The translations under genes were made by a program, and so were the position numbers. Below the pieces are notes generated by a model. It saw only the letters and a program-made list of their open reading frames with translations, was not told where the DNA came from and ran no database searches. Shown here in pieces: positions 49,150 to 57,474 of a stretch of 64,000 nt of DNA (position 1 is the first letter of the stretch; each line of letters begins with the position of its first letter). Source of the DNA: Albidovulum denitrificans (GTDB lineage: Bacteria > Pseudomonadota > Alphaproteobacteria > Rhodobacterales > Rhodobacteraceae); the NCBI RefSeq assembly GCF_002973535.1, contig NZ_PVEP01000001.1:1-64000 (forward strand), written 5' to 3'.

Positions 49150-49920
49150 TCAGAAGTCGCTGTCCATCCGCATCCGCCGCCACATCTTTTCGCCGATCTC
49201 GCAATCATAGGCGGCGGCAGCCTGCACCGGGATCACACGCTCCACCGGCGCCCCGGCAATCTCAAGCACCAGCTTGCGGGTGACGGCTTCGGCGAAATCC
49301 TCCCACCCGGTGACCGGCATGACGAACGCGCCCGGCCCGCCGATCACGCAAAGCTCATAATAGCGGTCAAGGTCGTCGATCCGCATGAAGCTGCCATCCT
49401 CCGTCATCAGGGGCAGCCCGTTGACGGTGATGCCCTGCGCCACGACCGCATCGCGCGCCGCCGTCACAAGACCGCCCTGATTGTTCGGCCCGTCGCCGGA
49501 AATGTCGATGACGCGCCGCATCCCCTCAAACCCGTTATCGTCGAAATACCCGGCCCCGAAGCGCAGCGCGGCGGTGATGGAGGTGCGGCTTTGGCGCGTG
49601 GTCCGGTCGGTTTCCAGCAGATCGGCAACCGCCAGCAGATCATCGCGGCTTTCGATCAGACGCCAGTCCTGAATGACCCGCCGCCGCGTCTCCCCCGCCC
49701 ATTCGACGTAAGCAAGCGCCATCCGCCCCGTCAGCGCCCGCCCCAAGGCCGCCGCGACCGCATCGCTGCGCAGTGCCTCGACATAGCCCTGTCGTTGCAA
49801 TTCCAGCTCCGACGCGGACATGGAGCGGGAAACATCGACCAGAAGCAGAAGCTCCAGATCGACCTCCTCGGCCTTCGCGGGCGCCGCCAGAAGCGCCAGA
49901 ACGGGCAGGACATAGCGCAT
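49150..49920 (-). CDS. DUF1194 secreted von Willebrand factor A-like protein
   Basis: 256 residues from ATG 49920. The signal peptide (YVLPVLALLAAPAKAEE) is followed by a vWA domain with LLLLVDVSRSMSASE (MIDAS DxSxS), SRTSITAALRFG (Thr) and VIDISGDGPNN (Asp). DUF1194 proteins are periplasmic and their role is unknown; the MIDAS suggests metal-dependent protein binding. It lies between dnaB and alr on the same strand. Confidence 0.88.
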   Translation of the reverse strand: MRYVLPVLALLAAPAKAEEVDLELLLLVDVSRSMSASELELQRQGYVEALRSDAVAAALGRALTGRMALAYVEWAGETRRRVIQDWRLIESRDDLLAVADLLETDRTTRQSRTSITAALRFGAGYFDDNGFEGMRRVIDISGDGPNNQGGLVTAARDAVVAQGITVNGLPLMTEDGSFMRIDDLDRYYELCVIGGPGAFVMPVTGWEDFAEAVTRKLVLEIAGAPVERVIPVQAAAAYDCEIGEKMWRRMRMDSDF

Positions 49921-49973
49921 GGGCAAAGCGTCGCCCGAAGGCCGCTGCCTGTCCAATCACGAATGCGGGGGGC

Positions 49974-51461
49974 CTAGAAGTTGCCGTCGCCCTGCTGCCA
50001 CGCCTTCACGAGGTTGCCGAAGCGGGTGAAACGCGCCTCGAAGCTCAGCTCCACGGTGCCGATCGGCCCGTGACGCTGCTTGCCGATGATGACCTCGGCC
50101 TTGCCATGGACCTGTTCCATGACCTCCTGCCACTTCGCCATCCCCTCAAGGTCATGATCGCCGGGCTTTTCGCGTTCCTTGTAGTATTCCTCGCGGAACA
50201 CGAACATGACCACGTCGGCGTCCTGCTCGATCGAGCCGGATTCCCGCAGGTCCGACAGTTGCGGGCGCTTGTCGTCGCGGCTTTCGACCTGACGCGACAG
50301 CTGCGACAGCGCGATGACCGGGATGCTGAGTTCCTTTGCCAGGGCCTTGAGACCCATGGAAATCTCCGCAATCTCCTGCACCCGGTTGTCGCCCTTTCCG
50401 GTGCCGCGCAAAAGCTGAAGGTAGTCGACAAAGACGACGTCAAGCCCATGCGTCCGCTTCAGCCGCCGGCAGCGCGCCGCGACCTGGCTGATCGGCAGGG
50501 CGGGCGTGTCGTCGATATATAGCGGGCAGCTTTCCAGCGCCTTCGCGGCCTCGACGAAACGGCGGAATTCCCCTTCGGTCATGTCGCCGCGCCGGATCTG
50601 TTCAGAGGGCACCTCGGACGCCTCGGAAAGGATCCGCGCCGCCAGTTGCTCGGCCGACATTTCCAGCGAAAAGAACCCCACCGCGCCGCCATTCACCGCG
50701 CCCTCGCTGCCATCGGGGCGCTTGCCCTTCTTGTAGGCCTTGGCGATGTTGAAGGCGATGTTGGTGGCCAGCGACGTCTTCCCCATCGACGGCCGCCCGG
50801 CCAGGATCAGAAGGTCGGACGGATGCAAACCGCCCAGCTTCTTGTCCAGATCGACAAGGCCGGTCGATACCCCCGACAGCGCCCCTTCGCGCTGATAGGC
50901 GGCGAGGGCCGTCTGCACCGCCTCGGTCGTGGCCTTCAGGAACGACACGAAGCCCTTTTCCACCGTCCCCTGCTCGGCCAGCGTGTAAAGCCGCTGCTCG
51001 GCCTCGGTGATCTGGTCCTTGGGGTCGCTGTCGACCTCGATCCGCCGCGCCCGGTCGGAAATGTCACGGCCCAGCGACATCAACTCGCGCCGCACGGCAA
51101 GGTCATAGATCATCTGCGCATAATCGCGCGCCGCGAAGGCGGAGATCGCCGATCCGGCAAGACGGGCGAGGTAGGCCGGGCCGCCAAGCTCCTTCAGCCC
51201 CTCATCCTCTTCCAGATAGGCCTTCAGCGTGACCGGCGAGGCGAGCGCGTTCTTCTGGATCCGCGCCACCGCGATCTCGAAGATACGGGCATGGACCGGC
51301 TCGAAGAAATGCTCGGCCTTCACCAGCGCCGCGATACGGTCGTAGATGTCGTTATTCGTCAGAATGGCGCCGAGCAGCTGCTGTTCGGCCTCGATATTAT
51401 GCGGAAGCGTGTCTTCCTCCGGCGCGTTCGACACCGCGCGGAGCGCCGCTACATCGTTCAT
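49974..51461 (-). CDS. dnaB: Replicative DNA helicase DnaB
   Basis: 495 residues from ATG 51461 with a GGGGGACAG site just upstream. The N-domain (LPHNIEAEQQLLGAILTNND) is followed by a RecA-type ATPase: Walker A AGRPSMGKTSLA (~residue 220), FFSLEMSAEQLAAR, Walker B VVFVDYLQLL and the arginine finger region KHRHG/KQRHGPIGTVEL. It unwinds DNA at the fork. The frame is open further upstream without family sequence. Confidence 0.95.
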   Translation of the reverse strand: MNDVAALRAVSNAPEEDTLPHNIEAEQQLLGAILTNNDIYDRIAALVKAEHFFEPVHARIFEIAVARIQKNALASPVTLKAYLEEDEGLKELGGPAYLARLAGSAISAFAARDYAQMIYDLAVRRELMSLGRDISDRARRIEVDSDPKDQITEAEQRLYTLAEQGTVEKGFVSFLKATTEAVQTALAAYQREGALSGVSTGLVDLDKKLGGLHPSDLLILAGRPSMGKTSLATNIAFNIAKAYKKGKRPDGSEGAVNGGAVGFFSLEMSAEQLAARILSEASEVPSEQIRRGDMTEGEFRRFVEAAKALESCPLYIDDTPALPISQVAARCRRLKRTHGLDVVFVDYLQLLRGTGKGDNRVQEIAEISMGLKALAKELSIPVIALSQLSRQVESRDDKRPQLSDLRESGSIEQDADVVMFVFREEYYKEREKPGDHDLEGMAKWQEVMEQVHGKAEVIIGKQRHGPIGTVELSFEARFTRFGNLVKAWQQGDGNF

Positions 51462-51645
51462 CACTGTCCCCCGTTCTGAGCGAAGGGATATGCGCGATAC
51501 CGGCCCGCCACGCAAATTGTATATTGCTGTGGATGATCGGTGGATAAGCCCCTGAAGCCCATATCCTGCGCTCGATGCGACCGCGATGTCAACATCTGGT
51601 CCGCCCGGCGCGCCTGCCTTGCGGCCATCCGCCGCCGATCCGGGC

Positions 51646-52326
51646 CTAGACCTTCTGCCGCGCCGCCTGCCAGGGGCGCGGATTGGTCAGGAAGGCCTCG
51701 ACCTCGTCCAGCGTGTCCTTGTCGAAGGCGCCCGATTCGCGCGCCTCGGCCAGAACGTCCCACCAGGTGCAGAGGTAATGCAGCTTGACCCCATGCGCAT
51801 CGAGCGTCGGAACCGTTTCCGGGAAGATGCCGTAATAGAAGATCACCGCCGTATGGCCGCAGCTTGCCCCGGTGTCGCGGATCGCATCGACGAAGGACAG
51901 CTTCGACCCGCCATCGGTCGTCAGATCCTCGACCAGAAGCACGCGCTGGCCTTCGCTCATCGCGCCCTCGATCCGGGCATTGCGGCCATAGCCCTTGGGC
52001 TTCTTGCGCACATAGGTCATCGGCAGCGCCAGCCGTTCGGCCACCATGGCGGCAAAGGGAATGCCCGCCGTCTCGCCGCCTGCGATGTTGTCGAAGGCCT
52101 CGAACCCCGCCTCGCGCATCACGGTGACGGCTAGGAAATCCATCAGCGTGGAACGGATGCGGGGGAAGGAGATCAGCTTGCGGCAGTCGATATAGGTCGG
52201 CGAGGGCAGGCCCGAGGCCAGCGTGAAAGGCTCGGCCGCGTTGAAATGCACCGCCTTGATCTCAAGCAACATCCGCGCGGTCAACCGGGCGATTTCCTCT
52301 TTCGGCGGGAAGGAGCTTGGGATCAT
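51646..52326 (-). CDS. pyrE: Orotate phosphoribosyltransferase
   Basis: 226 residues. The PRPP-binding loop is [14 protein letters not shown]; other blocks are [15 protein letters not shown] and [12 protein letters not shown] (active-site loop Lys). It makes OMP in de novo pyrimidine synthesis. It is co-directional with and downstream of pyrC, separated by 103 bp with a strong inverted repeat. Confidence 0.94.
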   Translation of the reverse strand: MIPSSFPPKEEIARLTARMLLEIKAVHFNAAEPFTLASGLPSPTYIDCRKLISFPRIRSTLMDFLAVTVMREAGFEAFDNIAGGETAGIPFAAMVAERLALPMTYVRKKPKGYGRNARIEGAMSEGQRVLLVEDLTTDGGSKLSFVDAIRDTGASCGHTAVIFYYGIFPETVPTLDAHGVKLHYLCTWWDVLAEARESGAFDKDTLDEVEAFLTNPRPWQAARQKV

Positions 52327-52356
52327 CGTTCGGCCCTCATGCTTTCAGTGTGGTTC

Positions 52357-52413
52357 AAATACTCCCCGCGGAGCGTCCAGCCCTGGCCGGGGAAGCCTCC
52401 GGCGGGAGTATTT
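52357..52413 (-). repeat. AAATACTCC-type inverted repeat between pyrC and pyrE
   Basis: AAATACTCCCCGCGGAG (52357-52373) matches the reverse complement of CTCCGGCGGGAGTATTT (52397-52413) with two differences, and a smaller GGCCGGGG/CCCTGG stem lies in the loop. The ends in AAATA/TATTT give T-runs on either strand, so it could terminate transcription or act as a dispersed palindromic element. It is the only copy I see here. Confidence 0.65.
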
Positions 52414-52429
52414 CGGCCACCGTGAAAGA

Positions 52430-53470
52430 TCAACAGCTCACCGACCAGTGAACCGGGAAACCCGGATCGAAGACGGTGACGGTTCCGGCACCCGTGTCGA
52501 TCTTCGCGGGGAAGCTTGCCGGGCGGTCGGTTTTTTCCAGCGTGATGCGGTCTTCGTTCGCGGGCAGGCCGTAGAAGGCGGCGCCGCTCAGCGAGGTGAA
52601 GGTCTCCAGCCGGTCCATCGCGCCCTCTTCCTCGAACACATGGGCGAGAAGCGCCATGGTGTTCGTTGCGGTGAAGCAGCCCGCGCAGCCGCAGGCATGT
52701 TCCTTCAGCGCATCGGGATGGGGGGCGCTGTCGGTGCCGAGGAAGAAGCGCGCGGCCCCGCTGGTGGCGGCGGCGCGCAGGGCAAGGCGGTGTTCCTCGC
52801 GCTTGGCGACGGGCAGGCAGTAGTAATGCGGCTTGATCCCCCCCGCGAGGATGTGGTTGCGGTTGATGATCAGGTGATGGGTGGTGATCGTGGCGGCAAG
52901 GTCGTCGCCTTGCGCGCTGGCATAGTCCACGCCGTCCTTCGTCGTGATATGTTCCATCACCACCCGCAGGCCCGGCGTCGCGCGGCGGATCGGGTCCAGC
53001 ACGCGGTCGATGAACACCGCCTCGCGGTCGAAGATGTCGATGGCGCTGTCGGTCACCTCGCCATGAACGCAAAGCGGCAGGCCAATCTCCGCCATCGTCT
53101 CCAGCACGCCGCGCACCTTGTCGAAGTCGCGCACGCCGGAGGCGGAGTTGGTCGTGGCCCCGGCAGGGTAGAGCTTCACCGCCTTCACAAGGCCCGACGC
53201 ATGGGCGACGGCGACATCGGCGGGGTCCGTCGCCTCGGTCAGGTAAAGCGTCATCAGCGGTTCGAACGCCATGCCTTCGGGCAGGGCGGCGAGGATGCGC
53301 TCGCGATAGGCGGCGGCGTCCCTGGCCGTCACCACCGGCGGCACGAGGTTCGGCATGATGATGGCGCGGGCGAAGTGGCGCGCGGTTTCCGGCAGCACGG
53401 CCTTCAGCATCGCGCCATCGCGCAGGTGCAGGTGCATGTCGTCGGGGCGGCGGAGCGTGATCTGGGTCAT
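52430..53470 (-). CDS. pyrC: Dihydroorotase
   Basis: 346 residues of the class II (PyrC) type. Metal ligands are in MHLHLRDG (HxH), the carboxylated Lys in KAVKLYPAG, His in LCVHGE and MEHITT, and Asp in GTDSAPH. It closes carbamoyl-aspartate to dihydroorotate. ATG 53470 opens the family sequence. It is transcribed toward pyrE. Confidence 0.94.
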   Translation of the reverse strand: MTQITLRRPDDMHLHLRDGAMLKAVLPETARHFARAIIMPNLVPPVVTARDAAAYRERILAALPEGMAFEPLMTLYLTEATDPADVAVAHASGLVKAVKLYPAGATTNSASGVRDFDKVRGVLETMAEIGLPLCVHGEVTDSAIDIFDREAVFIDRVLDPIRRATPGLRVVMEHITTKDGVDYASAQGDDLAATITTHHLIINRNHILAGGIKPHYYCLPVAKREEHRLALRAAATSGAARFFLGTDSAPHPDALKEHACGCAGCFTATNTMALLAHVFEEEGAMDRLETFTSLSGAAFYGLPANEDRITLEKTDRPASFPAKIDTGAGTVTVFDPGFPVHWSVSC

Positions 53471-53623
53471 GGCGATGCCCTAGCGCGTTCGCGCCGCGCT
53501 TTCCATCGCGTTCCGCGCCGGTGTGCGAAGAATTTCGCCGGGCGGTCAGGGTCGTGCGGTTTCTTTCCGCAACGCGGCGCGGTGCTGCTAGGTTCGGGCA
53601 TGTGCGACAGGAGGAATGATCCC

Positions 53624-53974
53624 ATGACCCGATATGCCGGCGGCTGCCAATGTGGCGCGGTGCGCTACGAGGTGGAATGCAGTCTCGACCAGCCCATCAC
53701 CTGCAACTGCTCGCGCTGTCAGAAGCTGGGCTCGGTCCTGGTCTTCGCGCCGCGCGACGGGTTCACGCTGCTGAGCGGCGAGGGAGAGCTGAGCGAATAT
53801 CTCTTCAACACGCGCGCCATCCGCCATCTTTTCTGCAAGACCTGCGGGATCGAGAGCTTTTCATACGGTCAGATGCCCGACGGCACGCCGATGGTCGCAA
53901 TCAACGCGAACTGCCTTGACGGGGTGGAGCCGCGGGAGTTGACGCCGCAGCATTATGACGGGCGGTCGGTCTAG
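53624..53974 (+). CDS. GFA/CENP-V family zinc protein
   Basis: 116 residues from ATG 53624 after a good AGGAGGA site. It has the GFA zinc pattern GGCQCGAVRYE, CNCSRCQKLG and FCKTCGIESF, which bind two zinc ions. The family is named after glutathione-dependent formaldehyde-activating enzyme, but most members lack a proven activity. It stands alone, divergent from pyrC. Confidence 0.9.
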   Translation: MTRYAGGCQCGAVRYEVECSLDQPITCNCSRCQKLGSVLVFAPRDGFTLLSGEGELSEYLFNTRAIRHLFCKTCGIESFSYGQMPDGTPMVAINANCLDGVEPRELTPQHYDGRSV

Positions 53975-54102
53975 CGCCGCGATCTCTGAAAGGTGTGGGG
54001 CGGGGACGGCCGTTTCGTGTTATCCTGAACGGATCGGGCGCCGCGTTGGACGGGTGATCCGTTCCCCATGCCGCGTGCGCCCTTTGCAAAGGAGGGCGCG
54101 AG

Positions 54103-54978
54103 ATGACCCAAACGATTGGCAACCCGCTGTCCTGGGGCGCGCAGGCCCTGGGCCTTGCCGGGCATGACATTGCCGAGGTGGCGCAAGAGGTCCGCGGCAG
54201 GACCGCGGCGGATCCCCTCATCCGGCGCATCGACACCGAGGATCTGCGCGAGGCGCTGCGGCTGGGCCTGGCGGATTTCGCGGCGCTGAGGACGGATGTC
54301 ATGGCGGCCTGCGTGATCTATCCGGTGATCGGCATGGCGCTGATCTGGGCGGCGTTCCACCAGAACGCGCTGCCCTTGGTCTTTCCGCTGATCTCGGGCT
54401 TCCTGCTGATCGCGCCCGCCGCCGCGATCGGGCTTTATGAGATGAGCCGGAGGCGCGAGGCGGGGCTGCCCGCAAGCTGGGGCGATGCCTTTGCGGTGCT
54501 GCGATCGCCCCGGATCGGGGCGATGCTGGTCCTGTCGGTGGGGCTTTTCGCGCTGTTCCTGACCTGGCTGGTCGTCGCGCATATGGTGTTCCTGCTGACC
54601 CTCGGCCCCGATCTTCCGGCCTCGGTCGCGGTGTTCCTGTCCGAGGTCTTCACGACCCCTGCCGGCTGGGCGATGATGCTGATCGGCATCGCGGTGGGCT
54701 TTGTCTTTGCCGCCGTGACGCTGGCCGCGACCGTGGTGACCTTCCCGATGCTCGTCGACCGGCCGGTGGGGCTGCCCCTGGCCATCGTGACCTCGCTGCG
54801 CGTCACGGGGCGCAATCCGAGCTTGGTGGCGGTCTGGGGCGCGGTGCTGGCCGGGTCGATGGTGCTGGGGTCGCTGCCCTTCCTTCTGGGCCTTGCGGTC
54901 GTGCTGCCGGTTCTGGGCCATGCAAGCTGGCATCTTTACCGCCGCGCGGTGGGCTTTGCGGGCGAGGTTCGGGCCTGA
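54103..54978 (+). CDS. DUF2189 integral membrane protein (second copy)
   Basis: 291 residues with about six membrane segments and the DUF2189 blocks DTEDLREALRLGLADFAALRTDV, VFPLISGFLLIAPAAAIGLYEMSRRRE, VTFPMLVDRPVGLPLAIVTSLRVT and GHASWHLYRR. It is related to the copy at 35671-36468 but lies in a housekeeping area. ATG 54103 follows GGAGGGCGCGAG. The function is unknown. Confidence 0.85.
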   Translation: MTQTIGNPLSWGAQALGLAGHDIAEVAQEVRGRTAADPLIRRIDTEDLREALRLGLADFAALRTDVMAACVIYPVIGMALIWAAFHQNALPLVFPLISGFLLIAPAAAIGLYEMSRRREAGLPASWGDAFAVLRSPRIGAMLVLSVGLFALFLTWLVVAHMVFLLTLGPDLPASVAVFLSEVFTTPAGWAMMLIGIAVGFVFAAVTLAATVVTFPMLVDRPVGLPLAIVTSLRVTGRNPSLVAVWGAVLAGSMVLGSLPFLLGLAVVLPVLGHASWHLYRRAVGFAGEVRA

Positions 54979-55041
54979 AATGCTATAGCCCTTGAAGCGG
55001 AGGGGGAACCGGGCCACATTCAAGGGATGAAGGGCCGGGTG

Positions 55042-55347
55042 ATGATCGCGAAACCGTTTCTTGCTGTGCCGCTGCTTGCAGCGCTTTGGGCCTGTGCGCC
55101 CGCGCCGGGCTTTGTCTCGACGCCGGGGGTGCGTGACATCACGGCGGCCGAGGCCGCGCAATGCACCTATGTCAGCGATTTCCGGGTCAAGCCGCCGGTC
55201 TTCGGGCCGTTCGCGGCCAAGGGGGTCGATTATGCGCGCAATCAGGTCCGCGCGGATGCGCAGGATGCGGGCGCGAATGCGATCATCTTCGACGCCGCGC
55301 CCGGCGTCACGGTCTATGAGGTACATGCCGTTGCCTATCGCTGCTGA
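55042..55347 (+). CDS. Small predicted lipoprotein
   Basis: 101 residues from ATG 55042, chosen because AAGGG lies seven bases upstream; ATG 55027 is the other option. The N-terminus IAKPFLAVPLLAALWAC is a lipoprotein signal with a lipobox-like LWAC. The rest (TAAEAAQCTYVSDF, DYARNQVRADAQDAGANAIIFD) resembles DUF4156-type envelope proteins. It overlaps the next start in a different frame. Confidence 0.7.
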   Translation: MIAKPFLAVPLLAALWACAPAPGFVSTPGVRDITAAEAAQCTYVSDFRVKPPVFGPFAAKGVDYARNQVRADAQDAGANAIIFDAAPGVTVYEVHAVAYRC

Positions 55348-55960
55348 CCGGCTTGCGGGCGCGCTGGCGTCGCTTTGGCTGTCGCTTGCGCCGGTCGCCG
55401 CCGTCGCGGCCGATTGCCCGGTGCCGGGCGATACCGGGGTCCGCGCCGAATATGCCGATGGCGGGGTGGTGGACTATCGCCTTCTGCCGGACGGCCAGGT
55501 GGAGGTCTTCGAACCCGCCGCCGGGGGCGCGGGCGAGGGGCTGGTCTTCACCAGCCTTTATGGGGTCTACGACCTGACCGTGGCGGCGCGGGACGCGGAT
55601 GGCGGAACCGATCCCGACCGGACGCTTCGCTATGGATATGCCACCGACGACCACCCGCTCGCCCGGCCCGAAAGCGGCGCGGTCTGGGTCGGGACGGCGG
55701 TGACGCACTGGCCCGACGGGTCCGAGACCGCCGAGACCGCCGCCTATGTCTTCGGCCGCGAGGGGGAGCGGCAGCTATCGGGCTGCACCTATCGCACGAT
55801 CCCGGTCAAGGTCACCTTCATGGACGATCGGGGCTGGGTGGCGCAGGACCTGCTCTATTTCATCGATTTCGGCCTGTCAGTCGCCACCGGGCGGCAGCAC
55901 GTCACCGACCGCGCCCCGCGCTGGCGCGCGCTGGCCGGGCTGGTGCCGATCACGCCTTAA
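55325..55960 (+). CDS. Hypothetical secreted protein (211 residues)
   Basis: 211 residues from ATG 55325, overlapping the end of the lipoprotein gene by 23 bases. A signal peptide (AGALASLWLSLAPVAAVAADC) is followed by a beta-rich body (RAEYADGGVVDYRLLPDGQVEVFE, DHPLARPESGAVWVG) with two cysteines. I do not recognise the family. It is convergent with trpE, stops three bases from it, and is probably periplasmic. Confidence 0.7.
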   Translation: MPLPIAADRLAGALASLWLSLAPVAAVAADCPVPGDTGVRAEYADGGVVDYRLLPDGQVEVFEPAAGGAGEGLVFTSLYGVYDLTVAARDADGGTDPDRTLRYGYATDDHPLARPESGAVWVGTAVTHWPDGSETAETAAYVFGREGERQLSGCTYRTIPVKVTFMDDRGWVAQDLLYFIDFGLSVATGRQHVTDRAPRWRALAGLVPITP

Positions 55961-55963
55961 GCG

Positions 55964-57472
55964 TCAGTTCCCGCGCCGGACGAAGCGGCCGGCATCCTCG
56001 GCCGCCGCTTTCAGCGCCTTGGATTTGTTGACGGTTTCCTGCCATTCCGCCTCGGGGTCGCTGTCATAGACGACGCCGCCCCCGGCCTGGATGTAAAGCT
56101 TGCCGTCCTTCACCACCGCTGTCCTCAGCGCGATGCAGAAATCCATCTCGCCATTGGCGGCGAAATAGCCGACGCCGCCGCCATAGATGCCGCGCTTTTC
56201 GGGTTCCAGCTCGTCGATGATCTCCATCGCGCGGACCTTGGGCGCGCCAGAGACGGTGCCTGCGGGCAGACCGGCCAGAAGGGCCGACAGCGCATCCTCA
56301 TCCTCGCGGATTTCCCCCACCACGTTCGAGACGATGTGCATGACGTGGGAATAGCGCTCGATGATGAACTTCTCGGTCGGGTGGACGGTGCCGATCCTGG
56401 CCACCCGCCCCACGTCGTTGCGCCCGAGGTCGAGCAGCATGAGGTGTTCGGCCAGTTCCTTCTTGTCGGCCAGCAGATCGGCCTCATAGGCGCGGTCTTC
56501 CTCCGGCGTCGCGCCGCGCGGGCGGGTGCCTGCGATGGGGCGGATCGTGACCTCGCCATCGCGCACCCGCACCAGAATCTCGGGGCTGGCGCCGACGATG
56601 TGGAAATCGCCGAAGTTGAAGAAGGTCAGGAAGGGCGAGGGGTTGGTGCGCCGGAGCGAGCGGTAGAGCGCGAAGGGCGGCAGGGCGAAATCGGCGGTCC
56701 AGCGCTGCGAGGGGACGACCTGAAAGATGTCGCCCGCGCGGATATAGTCCTTGGCCTTTTCCACGGCGGCCTTGTAGGCGTCATGGCTGAAGTTCGACCG
56801 CAATTCGCCCACCGTCGCCAGATCGCCCAGCGACCGGCTTTCACCGGCGGGTGCGCGTTCCAGATCGCGGACCGCGTCCATCACCCGCTCGGCGGCCTGC
56901 GCATAGGCGGCGCGTGCCGACAGGCCGGAATTGGCCCAGGCGGGGGAACAGACGGTGACCTCGCCCTTCACGCCATCGAGAACGGCGATGATGGTCGGGC
57001 GCATCAGCACCGCGTCGGGGGCGCCGATCGGGTCGGGGTTGACGTTCGGCAGGTGTTCGACCAGCCGGATCATGTCATAGCCGAGATAGCCGAAAAGCCC
57101 CGCCGCGATGGCCGGTATCCCTTCGGGCATGTCGATCCGGCTTTCGGCGATCAGCGCGCGCAGCGTGTCCAGCGGATGGCCCGACAACGGCTCGAAAGCA
57201 TCGGCGTCGAACCGCGCCTGGCGGTTGATCCGGCTTGTCGTGCCGTGGCAATCCCAGATCACATCGGGCTTCATCCCGATGACGGAATAGCGCCCGCGCA
57301 CCTCGCCCCCGGTGACCGATTCGAGCATGAAGCTCATCGGTTGGGCCTCGGCCAGTTTCAGCATCAGCGACACGGGCGTGTCGAGATCGGCGGCCAGCCG
57401 CGTATAGACAAGCTGGTTGCGCCCGGCGGCAAAGCCTGCCTCGAACTCCGCGAAGGTGGGGGTCAGAGCCAT
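55964..57472 (-). CDS. trpE: Anthranilate synthase component I
   Basis: 502 residues. The chorismate-binding domain shows RTNPSPFLTFFNFGDFHIVGASPE, RPIAGTRPRGATPEEDRAYEADLLADKKELAEHLMLLDLGRND (split), VSGAPKVRAMEIIDELEP and YGGGVGYFAANGEMDFCIALRT; the N-domain has LLESVTGGEVRGRYSVIG, the Trp-feedback LLES block. It makes anthranilate with TrpG. It lies directly after the PpiD-like gene on the same strand (two bases apart). Confidence 0.94.
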   Translation of the reverse strand: MALTPTFAEFEAGFAAGRNQLVYTRLAADLDTPVSLMLKLAEAQPMSFMLESVTGGEVRGRYSVIGMKPDVIWDCHGTTSRINRQARFDADAFEPLSGHPLDTLRALIAESRIDMPEGIPAIAAGLFGYLGYDMIRLVEHLPNVNPDPIGAPDAVLMRPTIIAVLDGVKGEVTVCSPAWANSGLSARAAYAQAAERVMDAVRDLERAPAGESRSLGDLATVGELRSNFSHDAYKAAVEKAKDYIRAGDIFQVVPSQRWTADFALPPFALYRSLRRTNPSPFLTFFNFGDFHIVGASPEILVRVRDGEVTIRPIAGTRPRGATPEEDRAYEADLLADKKELAEHLMLLDLGRNDVGRVARIGTVHPTEKFIIERYSHVMHIVSNVVGEIREDEDALSALLAGLPAGTVSGAPKVRAMEIIDELEPEKRGIYGGGVGYFAANGEMDFCIALRTAVVKDGKLYIQAGGGVVYDSDPEAEWQETVNKSKALKAAAEDAGRFVRRGN

Positions 57473-57474
57473 GG

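Noticed and set aside
52223-53623. A long plus-strand frame leading into the GFA gene
   Set aside because: It is antisense to pyrC; only the part from ATG 53624 matches the GFA zinc family.
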